Assembly (NCBI RefSeq): GCF_016900095.1
Contig: NZ_JACJJP010000002.1
Span: forward strand, 1-64,000
Length of the DNA stretch: 64,000 nucleotides
Direction: 5' to 3'
DNA from: Gemmiger formicilis
Lineage (GTDB): Bacteria > Bacillota > Clostridia > Oscillospirales > Ruminococcaceae
In this document: positions 45,823 through 55,097 of the stretch, piece after piece
How the letters are laid out: each line of letters starts with the position of its first letter
Numbering within the stretch: the first letter of the stretch is position 1
Program-made: the position numbers and the translations under genes
Notes under the pieces: generated by a model
The model's database searches: none
Seen by the model: only the letters and a program-made list of their open reading frames with translations
What the model was told of the DNA's origin: nothing

Positions 45823-46530
45823 GTGCTGCGGATCGCCATTGTGGAAGATGAGGCGTCGTGCGCCGAACAGCTGAAGGAATATATTGAACGCTACGGCCGG
45901 GAAAACGACCGTACCTTTGAAGTGCTGCGCTTTGCCGACGGCAGCGAGATTCTGCAGGACTACCAGCCCCGGTACGACATCATCCTGCTGGACATCGAGA
46001 TGCCCAAGGTCACCGGCATGGACGCGGCCAAAGCCATCCGGGAACAGGACGACAACGTGGTATTGATGTTTATCACCAATATGGCCCAGTATGCCATCCG
46101 GGGGTATTCGGTGGGGGCGCTGGACTTTGTCATGAAACCGGTGAGCTACTACACCTTCCAGCTCAAGTTCGGCCGGGCCATCCAGCGGGTGGTCAAGCGC
46201 CGCAACGAGGAAATCCTGCTCACCCTGCCCGACCGCATCCAGCGGGTGGGGGTGCGCAGCATCTACTATGTGGAGGTGCAGGACCACATGCTGCACTACC
46301 ACACCGAACAGGGGGAATATGTGCTGCGGGGCACCCTGCAGAACGCCGAAAAACAGCTGGCCCCCTACAATTTTGCCAAGTGCAACCACTGGTACATCGT
46401 CAACCTGATGTACGTGGAACAGGTGCGCAAGGACAAGGTGGTGGTGGCCGGCCATGAGCTGGACATCAGCCGCCGGGCCCGGGGCGCCTTCCTCAACGCC
46501 CTCACCGATTACATGGGAGGCAGCAGCTGA
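45823..46530 (+). CDS. LytTR-family response regulator
   Basis: This 235-aa protein has a receiver domain (EDEASCAEQL, phospho-acceptor D57 in ILLDIEMPK, K near 107) and a C-terminal LytTR DNA-binding domain (IYYVEVQDHMLHYHTEQGEYVLRG ... FAKCNHWYIVNLMYVEQV). The start is GTG 45823 after AAAGGAGG; an upstream in-frame ATG lies before the promoter. It is paired with the next histidine kinase, as in AgrA/AgrC-type systems, but no peptide-signal gene is seen. Confidence 0.92.
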   Translation: MLRIAIVEDEASCAEQLKEYIERYGRENDRTFEVLRFADGSEILQDYQPRYDIILLDIEMPKVTGMDAAKAIREQDDNVVLMFITNMAQYAIRGYSVGALDFVMKPVSYYTFQLKFGRAIQRVVKRRNEEILLTLPDRIQRVGVRSIYYVEVQDHMLHYHTEQGEYVLRGTLQNAEKQLAPYNFAKCNHWYIVNLMYVEQVRKDKVVVAGHELDISRRARGAFLNALTDYMGGSS

Positions 46531-47843
46531 TGGGCGGGGCCCTGCTGCTGGTGGAATCGGTGGCGGTGGTGTTCATGCACGGGCTGTGCGCCGCGCTGTA
46601 CACCCGGCCTTTGCGCCACCGCGGCCGGTACCCCCTGCGCCTGGCCCTCTGCCTGGCGGCGGGGGTGGTGCTGGGCTTCGCCTACTGGTACTCCGGTTAC
46701 GCCGCCGCCCACCTGCAATGGTGGCAGCTGCTGGTGGTGTTTGTGTATGTGGCGGCCATGGCCCTGCTGCTGTGCGACCAGTCGGTGTTCGGCAGCCTGT
46801 ACTGCGCCACCTGGATGATGATGGCCCAGCAGTTTTTTGTGCAGATCTTCAACACCTGGTTCACCTGGATGAACGTCCGCCACGGCCGCGCCCCCCTGCC
46901 CTGGCTGTGCGTGGTGCCCTTTGCGGGGGTGTGCTGTACCCTGGTCTACCTGTTTGTGGTGCGGGGCATGACGGCGGACGGCCGGTTCCAGGTGGGACCC
47001 CGCCAGACCATCTCCGCCCTGATGCTCTTTGTGGTCTTTGAGTTCCTCACCGCCTCGGTGGTGGTGGATTTCCACATCGTGTCCCTGCGGGGCAACTGGG
47101 TGGTCATCCTCATGTGTGAATTCTACTGCCTGACCATCCTGTTTCTGCAGAACGCCCTGTTCAAAAAAAGCGCCATCCAGCATGATCTGGACGCCCTGGA
47201 CATCCTGTGGCACCGCCAGAAGGAACAGTATCTGCTGGCCCGCAAGAACATCACCCTGATCAACCGCCGCTGCCACGACCTGAAGGTGCAGATCTACGCG
47301 TTGCGGGACATGGCCGACGGCACCGAGCGCCGCCGCTACCTGGACGAGATCGACAATTCCATCGGCATCTACGATTCCATTGTCAAGACGGGCAGCGAGG
47401 TGCTGGACACCATCCTCACCGAAAAGAGCCTGCTGTGCCGGGACAAGGACATCCACATCCAGTGTGTGGCCGACGGCAGCCGCATGGGCTTTATGGACCC
47501 GGCGGATACCTACACCATCTTCGGCAACGCCCTGGACAACGCCATCGAGGCGGTGCAGCAGTTTGCCGACAAGGAAAAACGCCAGATCGACGTGCTGGTG
47601 CATGTGAAACAGCAGTTTCTGGTCATCAGTATCACCAACCCCCTGGGGGCGCAGCCGGTGTTCCGCAACGGCCTGCCCGTCACCACCAAGACCGGCGGCG
47701 ACTACCACGGCTTCGGTCTGCGGGGTGTGCAGCGCACCGTCAAAAAGTACGACGGCCACCTCACCGTCAGCACCGAAAACGACTGCTTTGCCCTCAAGAT
47801 TCTCATTCCCTTGCCCCAGACCCAGCAGGCCGTTCCCACATAA
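46530..47843 (+). CDS. GHKL-type sensor histidine kinase
   Basis: This 437-aa membrane kinase has about six to seven N-terminal helices (1-210), a coiled linker, the phospho-acceptor His249 in NRRCHDLKVQI, and a GHKL ATPase domain with the N-box GNALDNAIEAV (N333) and GFGLRGVQRTVKKYDG. It overlaps the LytTR gene by one base (TGATG) and is its probable partner. The membrane domain suggests sensing of an extracellular, perhaps peptide, ligand. Confidence 0.9.
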   Translation: MGGALLLVESVAVVFMHGLCAALYTRPLRHRGRYPLRLALCLAAGVVLGFAYWYSGYAAAHLQWWQLLVVFVYVAAMALLLCDQSVFGSLYCATWMMMAQQFFVQIFNTWFTWMNVRHGRAPLPWLCVVPFAGVCCTLVYLFVVRGMTADGRFQVGPRQTISALMLFVVFEFLTASVVVDFHIVSLRGNWVVILMCEFYCLTILFLQNALFKKSAIQHDLDALDILWHRQKEQYLLARKNITLINRRCHDLKVQIYALRDMADGTERRRYLDEIDNSIGIYDSIVKTGSEVLDTILTEKSLLCRDKDIHIQCVADGSRMGFMDPADTYTIFGNALDNAIEAVQQFADKEKRQIDVLVHVKQQFLVISITNPLGAQPVFRNGLPVTTKTGGDYHGFGLRGVQRTVKKYDGHLTVSTENDCFALKILIPLPQTQQAVPT

Positions 47844-47853
47844 AACCAACCCA

Positions 47854-47882
47854 AGACCTCCGCATGGCGGAGGTCTTTTTTG
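47854..47882 (+). terminator. Terminator of the LytTR-GHKL operon
   Basis: AGACCTCCGC-ATG-GCGGAGGTCT is followed by TTTTTT, 10 bases after the kinase stop. Confidence 0.92.
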
Positions 47883-47933
47883 CTTTGTGCAAGCTATCCA
47901 AAAAAGATCGTTTAATACATAACAAGTTGACGA

Positions 47934-47952
47934 AACCATTTTCCAGATGGTT
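47934..47952. promoter_or_regulatory. Inverted repeat upstream of the beta-glycoside operon
   Basis: AACCAT and ATGGTT flank TTTCCAG, about 30 bases before the -35 of the GH2 promoter. Its position suits an activator site; the regulator is not in the window. Confidence 0.35.
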
Positions 47953-47981
47953 CACAAAAACGACCACTTCCGCCAAACCGG

Positions 47982-48010
47982 TTGTGAAATAATCATGAAT
48001 AAGATATGAT
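47982..48010 (+). promoter_or_regulatory. Promoter of the GH2 gene
   Basis: TTGTGA (47982-47987) and TATGAT (48005-48010) with a 17-base spacer lie 60 bases before the ATG. Confidence 0.75.
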
Positions 48011-48069
48011 GAAATCATTAAATAATAATCCATAAATGGGCTCCCTGCCCGGAAAGAGGTTGTGAATTG

Positions 48070-50004
48070 ATGAGAAGAAGCCTTGTTCTGGACCAAGCCT
48101 GGCGCTTTTCCCAGCCCGGCCAGCCGGATGCTGTTGTGACCCTGCCCCACACCTGGAACAACATCGACGGCCAGGACGGCGGCAACGACTACAAGCGCTG
48201 CGCCTGCACCTACCGGACCACCTTCGACGCTCCGGCCTATGACGCCGCCGCCGAGTGTGTCTACCTCCAGTTCGAAGGCGTCAACGCTTCGGCCCGCATC
48301 AGCCTGAACGGCTCCGAAGTCTGCCGCCACGACGGCGGGTATTCCACCTTCCGGGCCGACATCACCTCCCTGCTCAAAGCCACCGACAACGAACTCACCG
48401 TCGTCGTGGACAACACCGTCAACGACACCGTCTATCCCCAGAAAGCCGACTTCACCTTCTACGGCGGCATCTACCGGGATGTGAGCTTCGTCATCGTGAA
48501 CAAGGCCCACTTTGACCTGGATCACTTCGGCGGCACCGGCCTCAAGGTCACCCCCAAGCCGGAAAACGGCTACAAGGACGGCAGCGTCCGGGTGGAGACC
48601 TGGCACAACGCCCACGAGGGCGCCGAGATCACCGTGGCCCTGCTGGACGCCCAGGGCAACACCGTGGCCCAGGGCGCCGGCACCGACCAGACCCTGACCA
48701 TCCACGGCGTGCATCTGTGGGACGGCATCGAAAGCCCCTACCTCTACACCGCTGTGGCCACCCTGACTGTCAACGGCACCCCCGTGGACGAGGTGCGCAC
48801 CCGGTTCGGCGTGCGGGACTTCAAGGTGGATGCCAAGACCGGCTTCTGGCTCAACGGCCGGCAGTACCCGCTGCACGGCGTTTCCCGCCACCAGGACCGC
48901 AAGGGCCTGGGCAACGCCATCACCAAGGCCATGCACGACGAGGATATGGCCCTGATCAAGGAGATGGGCTGCAACACCGTCCGCCTGGCCCACTACCAGC
49001 ACGACCAGTACTTCTACAATCTGTGCGATGAGGCCGGCATGGTGGTCTGGGCCGAGATCCCCTACATCTCGGAACACATGAACAATGGCCGGGAAAATAC
49101 CATCAGCCAGATGAACGAGCTGATCATCCAGAACTACAACCATCCCTGCATTGTCTGCTGGGGCGTGTCCAACGAGATTACCATCTCCACCAAGGACAAG
49201 AAGGACATGCTGGACAACCATCATGAACTGAACGACCTGTGCCACCGCATGGACCCCACCCGCCTGACCACCCTGGCCTGCTACGCCATGTGCGGCCCCT
49301 TCAACCCGGTGGCCCACATCACCGACCTGGTCAGCTGGAACCTGTACCTGGGCTGGTACGTGCCGGGGCTCTTCCTCAACGACCTGTGGATGGACTTCTT
49401 CCACCTGGTCTACCCCAACCGGCCCCTGGGCTACAGCGAATACGGCGCCGAGGCCATGCCCAACCTGCACAGCGCCAAGCCCCGCCGCGGTGACCACACC
49501 GAGGACTACCAGGCCAGGTACCACGAGTATATGCTGCGCTGTTTCGACCGCCACAAATGGCTGTGGGCCACCCACGTGTGGAACATGTTCGACTTTGCGG
49601 CGGACGCCCGGGACCAGGGCGGCGAACCCGGCATGAACCACAAGGGTCTGGTGACCTTTGACCGCAAGATCAAGAAGGACAGCTTCTATCTGTATAAAGC
49701 CTGGTGGAGCAAGGACCCCTTTGTGTATATCGCCGGCCGCCGTTACGCCGACCGCACCGAGTCCACCACCACCGTCACCGTCTACACCAACCAGCCCAGC
49801 GTGGCGCTGTATGCCAACGGCAAGAAGGTGGGCGAACAGACCGGCGACAAGGTGTTCCGGTTCAAGCTGCCCCTGCAGGGCGAAGTGGAGCTGAAGGCCG
49901 TGGCCGGTGACTGCATCGACCAGACCACCATCCGCAAGGTGGACACGCCCAACCCCGCCTACAAGCTGCAGAAGGGCAAGAGCCAGAGTGCCAACTGGGT
50001 GTAA
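48070..50004 (+). CDS. GH2 glycoside hydrolase, probable beta-galactosidase
   Basis: This 644-aa GH2 enzyme has sugar-binding (1-150), immunoglobulin-like (about 150-265) and TIM-barrel (about 265-600) domains. The acid/base E369 is in GVSNEI and the nucleophile E457 in GYSEYGAEA. It is short compared with LacZ (about 1020 aa). There is no signal peptide, so it is cytoplasmic and acts on imported sugar. The GPH symporter and GH3 enzyme nearby support beta-galactoside or beta-glucuronide use; the exact sugar cannot be told. GAAAGAGGTTGTGA precedes the ATG, with a TTG one codon earlier also possible. Confidence 0.9.
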   Translation: MRRSLVLDQAWRFSQPGQPDAVVTLPHTWNNIDGQDGGNDYKRCACTYRTTFDAPAYDAAAECVYLQFEGVNASARISLNGSEVCRHDGGYSTFRADITSLLKATDNELTVVVDNTVNDTVYPQKADFTFYGGIYRDVSFVIVNKAHFDLDHFGGTGLKVTPKPENGYKDGSVRVETWHNAHEGAEITVALLDAQGNTVAQGAGTDQTLTIHGVHLWDGIESPYLYTAVATLTVNGTPVDEVRTRFGVRDFKVDAKTGFWLNGRQYPLHGVSRHQDRKGLGNAITKAMHDEDMALIKEMGCNTVRLAHYQHDQYFYNLCDEAGMVVWAEIPYISEHMNNGRENTISQMNELIIQNYNHPCIVCWGVSNEITISTKDKKDMLDNHHELNDLCHRMDPTRLTTLACYAMCGPFNPVAHITDLVSWNLYLGWYVPGLFLNDLWMDFFHLVYPNRPLGYSEYGAEAMPNLHSAKPRRGDHTEDYQARYHEYMLRCFDRHKWLWATHVWNMFDFAADARDQGGEPGMNHKGLVTFDRKIKKDSFYLYKAWWSKDPFVYIAGRRYADRTESTTTVTVYTNQPSVALYANGKKVGEQTGDKVFRFKLPLQGEVELKAVAGDCIDQTTIRKVDTPNPAYKLQKGKSQSANWV

Positions 50005-50207
50005 CACACCCCCAACCAAGGTTTGTCCCTGGGCGGTTCGCTGTTCCAGGGTGAGATAGGGCCCGGGACCGTCCCGTCTGCCGCCGGCCATGCGCGCAGC
50101 CGGCGGCAGACGGCGGAACCGATGCCCCGCACAGCAGGCTGCAGCGCCCGAGCCCCCGCAAGGGTGCCGGGCGCTGCGGCAAGACAAACGGAAGAGAGGA
50201 AAACAAC

Positions 50208-53171
50208 ATGCAGAAAAAGCCCAAAGTTGCGTTGTGGTCCGGTCTGACAGCGGTCAGCGCAGTGCTGACCGCCGCCGCCATGGTGGCTACCTTCGTGGTG
50301 GCCCCCATGTATGAAACCACCATCAACGTCGCCACCAATGCATCCACCTATAAGATCATCAAGGGCGACACCACCGAAGATACCAACTACTTTACCAGCG
50401 ATTTCGCCTCCGACGAGGAGCGCGAGAGCTATGAAGAAGAGCTCTGCGCCACTGTGGAGTCCGAAGGCGCCGCTTTGCTGAAGAATGACAACAGCGCCCT
50501 GCCCCTGGCTTCCGGCGCCAAGGTCAGCCTGTTCGGCCGCGGCTCTGTGGACCTGATGTACGGCGGCACCGGTTCCGGCGCTGTCGACACCTCCTCCGCC
50601 CCGACCCTGAAGGACGCCCTGACCGCAGAGGGCATCCAGGTCAACGAGACCCTGTGGAACTGGTACGACAGTGAGGACATCACCTCCAAGTACAGCCGCG
50701 TCACGCCGGACGCCATTGCCGACGCTCTGGCCGCCAACAGCCAGTACGACGTGAACGAAGCTCCCTGGAGCGAAGTGGAAACTGCCAACTCCTCCAGCTT
50801 TGCTGAGTACGGCGACGCCGCCATCGTGGTCTTCTCCCGCTCCGGCGGCGAAGGCGCCGACCTGCCTTCCGGCGACAACGGCTCCGGCGTGGAATGGACC
50901 GGCACCACCAACTACCTGGAACTGAGCCAGGAAGAAAAGGATATGCTGGCCGGCCTGAAGGCCCTGAAGGACCAGGGCGTGTTCAAGAGCATCGTGGTGC
51001 TGCTGAACACCTCCAACGCCATCGAGCTGGACTTCCTGAATCCCACCATCTGCGGTGTTGACTACGGCATCGACTCCTGCCTGTGGGTGGGCGATGTGGG
51101 CCAGACCGGCGCCAACGGCGTGGGCTGGCTGCTGTCCGGCAGCGTGAACCCCTCCGGCAGCCTGGTGGATACCTTCTGGTATGACAACCTGGCCAACCCG
51201 GCGGTGACCAACTTCTACTCCCGTCCCTACTCCAACAACGCCGACTAAGGCTTTGTGGCCGACGACAAGGACAACGGCAACCAGGGCTACTATGTGGTCT
51301 ACCAGGAAGGCATCTACCTGGGCTACCGCTACGCCGAGACCCGCTATGAGGACGTGGTCATGGGCACCGCCAACGCCGGTGACTTCGACTACGCCAGCGT
51401 GGTGGCCTATCCCTTCGGCTATGGCCTGAGCTACACCACCTTCGCCTACAGCGACTTCTCCGTGGGCGAAAGCGCTGACGGCTTCACCGTCAACGTGACC
51501 GTGACCAACACCGGCAGCGTGGCCGGCAAGAAGACCGTCCAGGTCTACTTCCAGAGCCCCTACACCGACTACGACAAGCAGAACGGCATCGAGAAGGCCA
51601 GCGTGGAGCTGTGCGGCTTTGACAAGACCGACGTGCTGGAACCGGGCGCTTCCGAGACCGTGACCATCAGCATCGACAAGAGCGAACTGCGCACCTACGA
51701 CGCCAACGGCGCCAAGACCTACATCCTGGATGCCGGCGACTACTACTTCACCCTGGGCAACGGTGCCCATGAGGCTGTGAACAACATCCTGGCCGCCAAG
51801 GGCTACACCACCGCCAACGGCATGACCGCCGAGGGCGACGCCACCCTGACCTGGAAGTGGAACAACCCCGCTCTGGACACCACCACCTTCGCCACCAGCG
51901 AATCCACCGGCAATGCCATCACCAACCTGTTTGACGACGCCGACCCCAACAAGGTCAGCTACTCTCCCGGCACCGTGACCTGGCTGAGCCGCTCCGACTG
52001 GACCGGCACCTACCCCACCGGCACCTTTGACTTTGCTCTGAACGACGACCTGGCCGCTGCTCTGGCCAACACCCACTACGACGGCAGCCTGGCCGACAGC
52101 GTGGAAATGCCCACCATGGGCGCCGAAAACGGCCTGACCCTGGCTTCCATGATCGGCAAAGAGTACGATGACCCGCAGTGGGAGACCCTGCTGGATCAGA
52201 TGACCTTTGACGAAATGAACCTGATGATCACCCAGGGCTTCCACAACACCAAGGCCGCGGCTTCCATCGGCAAGACCGCTACCAAGGACGAAAACGGCCC
52301 CCAGGGTCTGACCGCCGCTCTGACCGGCGGCGCCTCCGCTATGTGCTACACCTCCGAGGACGTCATGGCCGCCACCTTCAACCGTGAACTCATCAACGAC
52401 GTGGGCCGCTGCATCGGCGAAGACTGCCTGGCCATGGGTTACTCCGGCCTGTACGGCCCCGGCATCAACATGCACCGCACCCCCTACTCCGGCCGTAACT
52501 TCGAGTACTACTCCGAAGATCCCTTCATCGCCGGCGAGATCTGCGCCGTGGAGGTGCAGGGCATCCAGTCCAAGGGCGTTTACGTCTACCTGAAGCACGT
52601 GGCCCTGAACGACTCCGAATCCAGCCGTATGGGCCTGAACACCTGGGTCAACGAGCAGACCGCCCGTGAGGTCTATCTGGAAGTGGCTGACAAGGCCATC
52701 GTGGACGGCGGCGCCTGGTGCACCATGTCCGGCTTCAACCGCTGGGGCGCTACCTGGTGCGGCAAGTACGAAAACCTGCAGACCGGCTACCTGCGCGGTG
52801 AACTGGGTATGCGCGGCATGTCCATCACCGACTACTCCGGCGGCAGCAAGTACATGGATGCCTGCGACGCTATGATCGCCGGCACCGAGATCTGGGACAG
52901 CCCCACGCCTCTGCACACCGAGATCCTGAACAACTACGAGGATGACGCCTACATCGTCACCGAAATGCGCGACGCCGTGCACCTGATCCTGTACACCGTG
53001 GTGAACTCCAACGCCATGAACGGCTGGTCCAGCTCCGATCGTCTGGAACTGATCACCCCGTGGTGGAAGCTGGCTGCCTGGAGCCTGTGCGGCGTGCTGG
53101 CCCTGCTGACCGTGGTCTGCGTGGTCATGCTGGTCAAGGCCATCAAGAAGAAGAAGGCCGCCAACGCCTGA
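50208..53171 (+). pseudogene. GH3 glycoside hydrolase with reversed domain order, interrupted by one in-frame TAA
   Basis: One frame runs 987 codons with a single TAA at 51246-51248 (codon 347), between YSNNAD and GFVADDKDN; both sides align to one protein. Order: an N-terminal membrane helix (about 8-32), the GH3 C-terminal-type sandwich domain, an Fn3-like domain, then the catalytic barrel with the likely nucleophile D875 in SITDYSGG, and a C-terminal helix with a KKKKAANA tail. Reversed GH3 enzymes are known in Ruminococcus and Butyrivibrio. The second part has no ribosome site at GTG 51255. It is a recent nonsense mutation, a read-through codon (TAC would give Tyr) or a sequence error. 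AGAGAGGAAAAC precedes the ATG. Confidence 0.85.
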
Positions 53172-53247
53172 TGGGCGCCAACCTTTATAAACGACATTCC
53201 CCAGCGGGTCCTTCCATGTGAGGATATACCCGCGACCTGCCCAACAA

Positions 53248-53289
53248 ACGGGAACCCCGCCCCCTGAACAAGGGGCGGGGCTTCCCCGT
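53248..53289 (+). promoter_or_regulatory. Intercistronic hairpin before the GPH symporter
   Basis: CCCCGCCCC / GGGGCGGGG (53255-53280) with outer ACGGGAA/TTCCCCGT pairs lies 75 bases after the GH3 gene. There is no T-run, so it may stabilise mRNA ends or attenuate rather than terminate. Confidence 0.45.
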
Positions 53290-53329
53290 ATTATCGGGCC
53301 TTACCCGCAACTGTAAAGGAGAGGTTTCT

Positions 53330-54916
53330 ATGAGCGAAAACGCCGCCGCCAGCGCACACAACGGCGGGCTGAACCGCGCCAAGATCTATCAGTTGGTGCT
53401 GTTCCCCTTCAACAACGGTGCAACCAACGTCTATTACATCCTCACTTCCGCCTACATCGCCTACTACGGCGGCGTGCTGGGCCTGGCCCTGGTCTTTGCC
53501 AGCACCATGGTCACGGTCATGCGTCTGTTTGACGCTGTCACCGACCCCATCATCGGCGCCCTCATCGACAAGACCAACGGCAAGTTCGGCAAGTTCCGCC
53601 CCTTCATGCTGATCGGCAACATCATCATGATTGTCAGCTCCATCCTGCTGTACTTCTGCACCCAGCTGGTGCCCACCAGCATGATGCCCCTGCGCTATGT
53701 GCTGTATGTGGTGTTCTACGCCATCTACGTCATCGGCTACACCTTCCAGACTTCGGTCACCCGTTCCGGCCAGACCGTTCTGACCAACGACCCCAAGCAG
53801 CGCCCCCTGTTCACCATCTTCAACCTGGTGGCCAGCATGGTGGGCATGGGTGCCATCCAGTTCCTGGCCCCCATCCTGCGTTCCAGCGTGGGTGACTACA
53901 CCACCCAGAACTTCTTCAACGTCATGGTCCCCCTGGCCATGATCATCTCCTTTGCCCTGACCATCCTGGCCATGATCGGCATCTGGGAGAAGGACCGCCC
54001 CGAATACTTCGGCATCGGCGGCGAAACCCAGCAGAAGGTCAAGGTCAGCGAGTACATCGCCCTGATCCGCGCCAACCAGCCCCTGCAGCGGCTGATGGTG
54101 GCCGGCGCCGGCTGCAAGCTGGCCCTGGCCATTGCCACCAACACCGCCGTGCTGTGCATGCTGTACGGCGGCATGATGGGCAACTATGACAGCCTGTACC
54201 TGCCCATGATGGTGCTGGGCTATGTGTTCAGCGCGCCCTTCTTTGTGCTCACCGTGCGCACCAGCCAGAAATACGGCCAGAAAGCCAGCCTGATGCGGTA
54301 TGTGGCTGTGGCCTTTGTGATGTACATGGGCGTGCTGGTGCTGCTGCTGCTCTGGAACCCGGACAACGCAGCCTACAACCTGTCCCTGTTCAGCACCGAG
54401 GGCGGCTTCCACCTGACCCTGAACGTGTACACCGTGCTGTTCATCCTCTTCTTCGGCATCGGCTACGGCGCCTACTACGCCACCGCCGACATGCCCATCC
54501 CCATGGTGGCCGACTGCTCCGACTATGAGACCTACCGTTCCGGCAACTACGTGCCCGGCATCATCGGCACCCTGTTCAGCCTGGTGGACAAGCTGGTCTC
54601 CTCCCTGAGCTCCACCATCGTGGGCCTGGCCGCCGCGGCCATCGGCTTCACCACCACCCTGCCCGGCGGCGATGATCCCTTCCGTCCCGGCATGAACTGG
54701 GTGGTCATCATCCTGTTCTGCATCGTGCCCATGGTCGCCTGGGGCGCCACCCTCATCGCCATGAAGGGCTACAGCCTGACCGGCGACAAGATGAAGGAGA
54801 TCCAGGCCGTCAACGCCGCCCGCCGCGAGCTGGTGGCCGAAGGCAAGACCATCCAGCAGGCCATGGCCGAAGTGACCACCCTGGAACAGGCCAAGGCCAT
54901 CACCGGCGAGGAATAA
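53330..54916 (+). CDS. GPH-family sugar:cation symporter
   Basis: This 528-aa transporter has twelve predicted helices. The GPH signature RLFDAVTDPIIGALIDKTNGKFGKFRPFMLIG (helix 2-3) is clear, as are NDPKQR and the TADMPIPMVADCSDYETYRSGNYVPG motif. These proteins import glycosides (lactose, melibiose, glucuronides, xylosides) with Na+ or H+. The C-terminus carries a soluble helical tail (about 480-528). It is the natural uptake partner of the GH2 enzyme. AAGGAGAG precedes the ATG. Confidence 0.92.
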   Translation: MSENAAASAHNGGLNRAKIYQLVLFPFNNGATNVYYILTSAYIAYYGGVLGLALVFASTMVTVMRLFDAVTDPIIGALIDKTNGKFGKFRPFMLIGNIIMIVSSILLYFCTQLVPTSMMPLRYVLYVVFYAIYVIGYTFQTSVTRSGQTVLTNDPKQRPLFTIFNLVASMVGMGAIQFLAPILRSSVGDYTTQNFFNVMVPLAMIISFALTILAMIGIWEKDRPEYFGIGGETQQKVKVSEYIALIRANQPLQRLMVAGAGCKLALAIATNTAVLCMLYGGMMGNYDSLYLPMMVLGYVFSAPFFVLTVRTSQKYGQKASLMRYVAVAFVMYMGVLVLLLLWNPDNAAYNLSLFSTEGGFHLTLNVYTVLFILFFGIGYGAYYATADMPIPMVADCSDYETYRSGNYVPGIIGTLFSLVDKLVSSLSSTIVGLAAAAIGFTTTLPGGDDPFRPGMNWVVIILFCIVPMVAWGATLIAMKGYSLTGDKMKEIQAVNAARRELVAEGKTIQQAMAEVTTLEQAKAITGEE

Positions 54917-54947
54917 ACCTCCCCCGCCAAACTCTTCGATTCCGTTG

Positions 54948-54979
54948 CCCCGCGTCCTTTCCCGGACGCGGGGTTTTTG
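54948..54979 (+). terminator. Terminator of the beta-glycoside operon
   Basis: CCCCGCGTCC-TTTCCC-GGACGCGGGG is followed by TTTTTG, 31 bases after the GPH stop. Confidence 0.9.
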
Positions 54980-55007
54980 TGTTGGGGGGCAAAAAATCCC
55001 CAGCCCT

Positions 55008-55035
55008 TTGCTTTTGTCTCCGGGTGTGCTACAAT
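55008..55035 (+). promoter_or_regulatory. Promoter of the second MATE gene
   Basis: TTGCTT (55008-55013) and TACAAT (55030-55035) have a 16-base spacer, 63 bases before the ATG. Confidence 0.6.
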
Positions 55036-55097
55036 AAACAATACACGCAGCGGCCGCCCCGGCGGTCGCCTTGATTTTTCGGAAAGAAGGCGCAGTC

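Noticed and set aside
49959-52982. Minus-strand ORF of 1007 codons opposite the GH3 gene
   Set aside because: It is a compositional shadow. Its length reflects codon bias of the GH3 gene.
51255-53171. Separate gene for the second half of GH3 starting at GTG 51255
   Set aside because: It is in the same frame as the first half, has no ribosome site and begins in the middle of a conserved domain.
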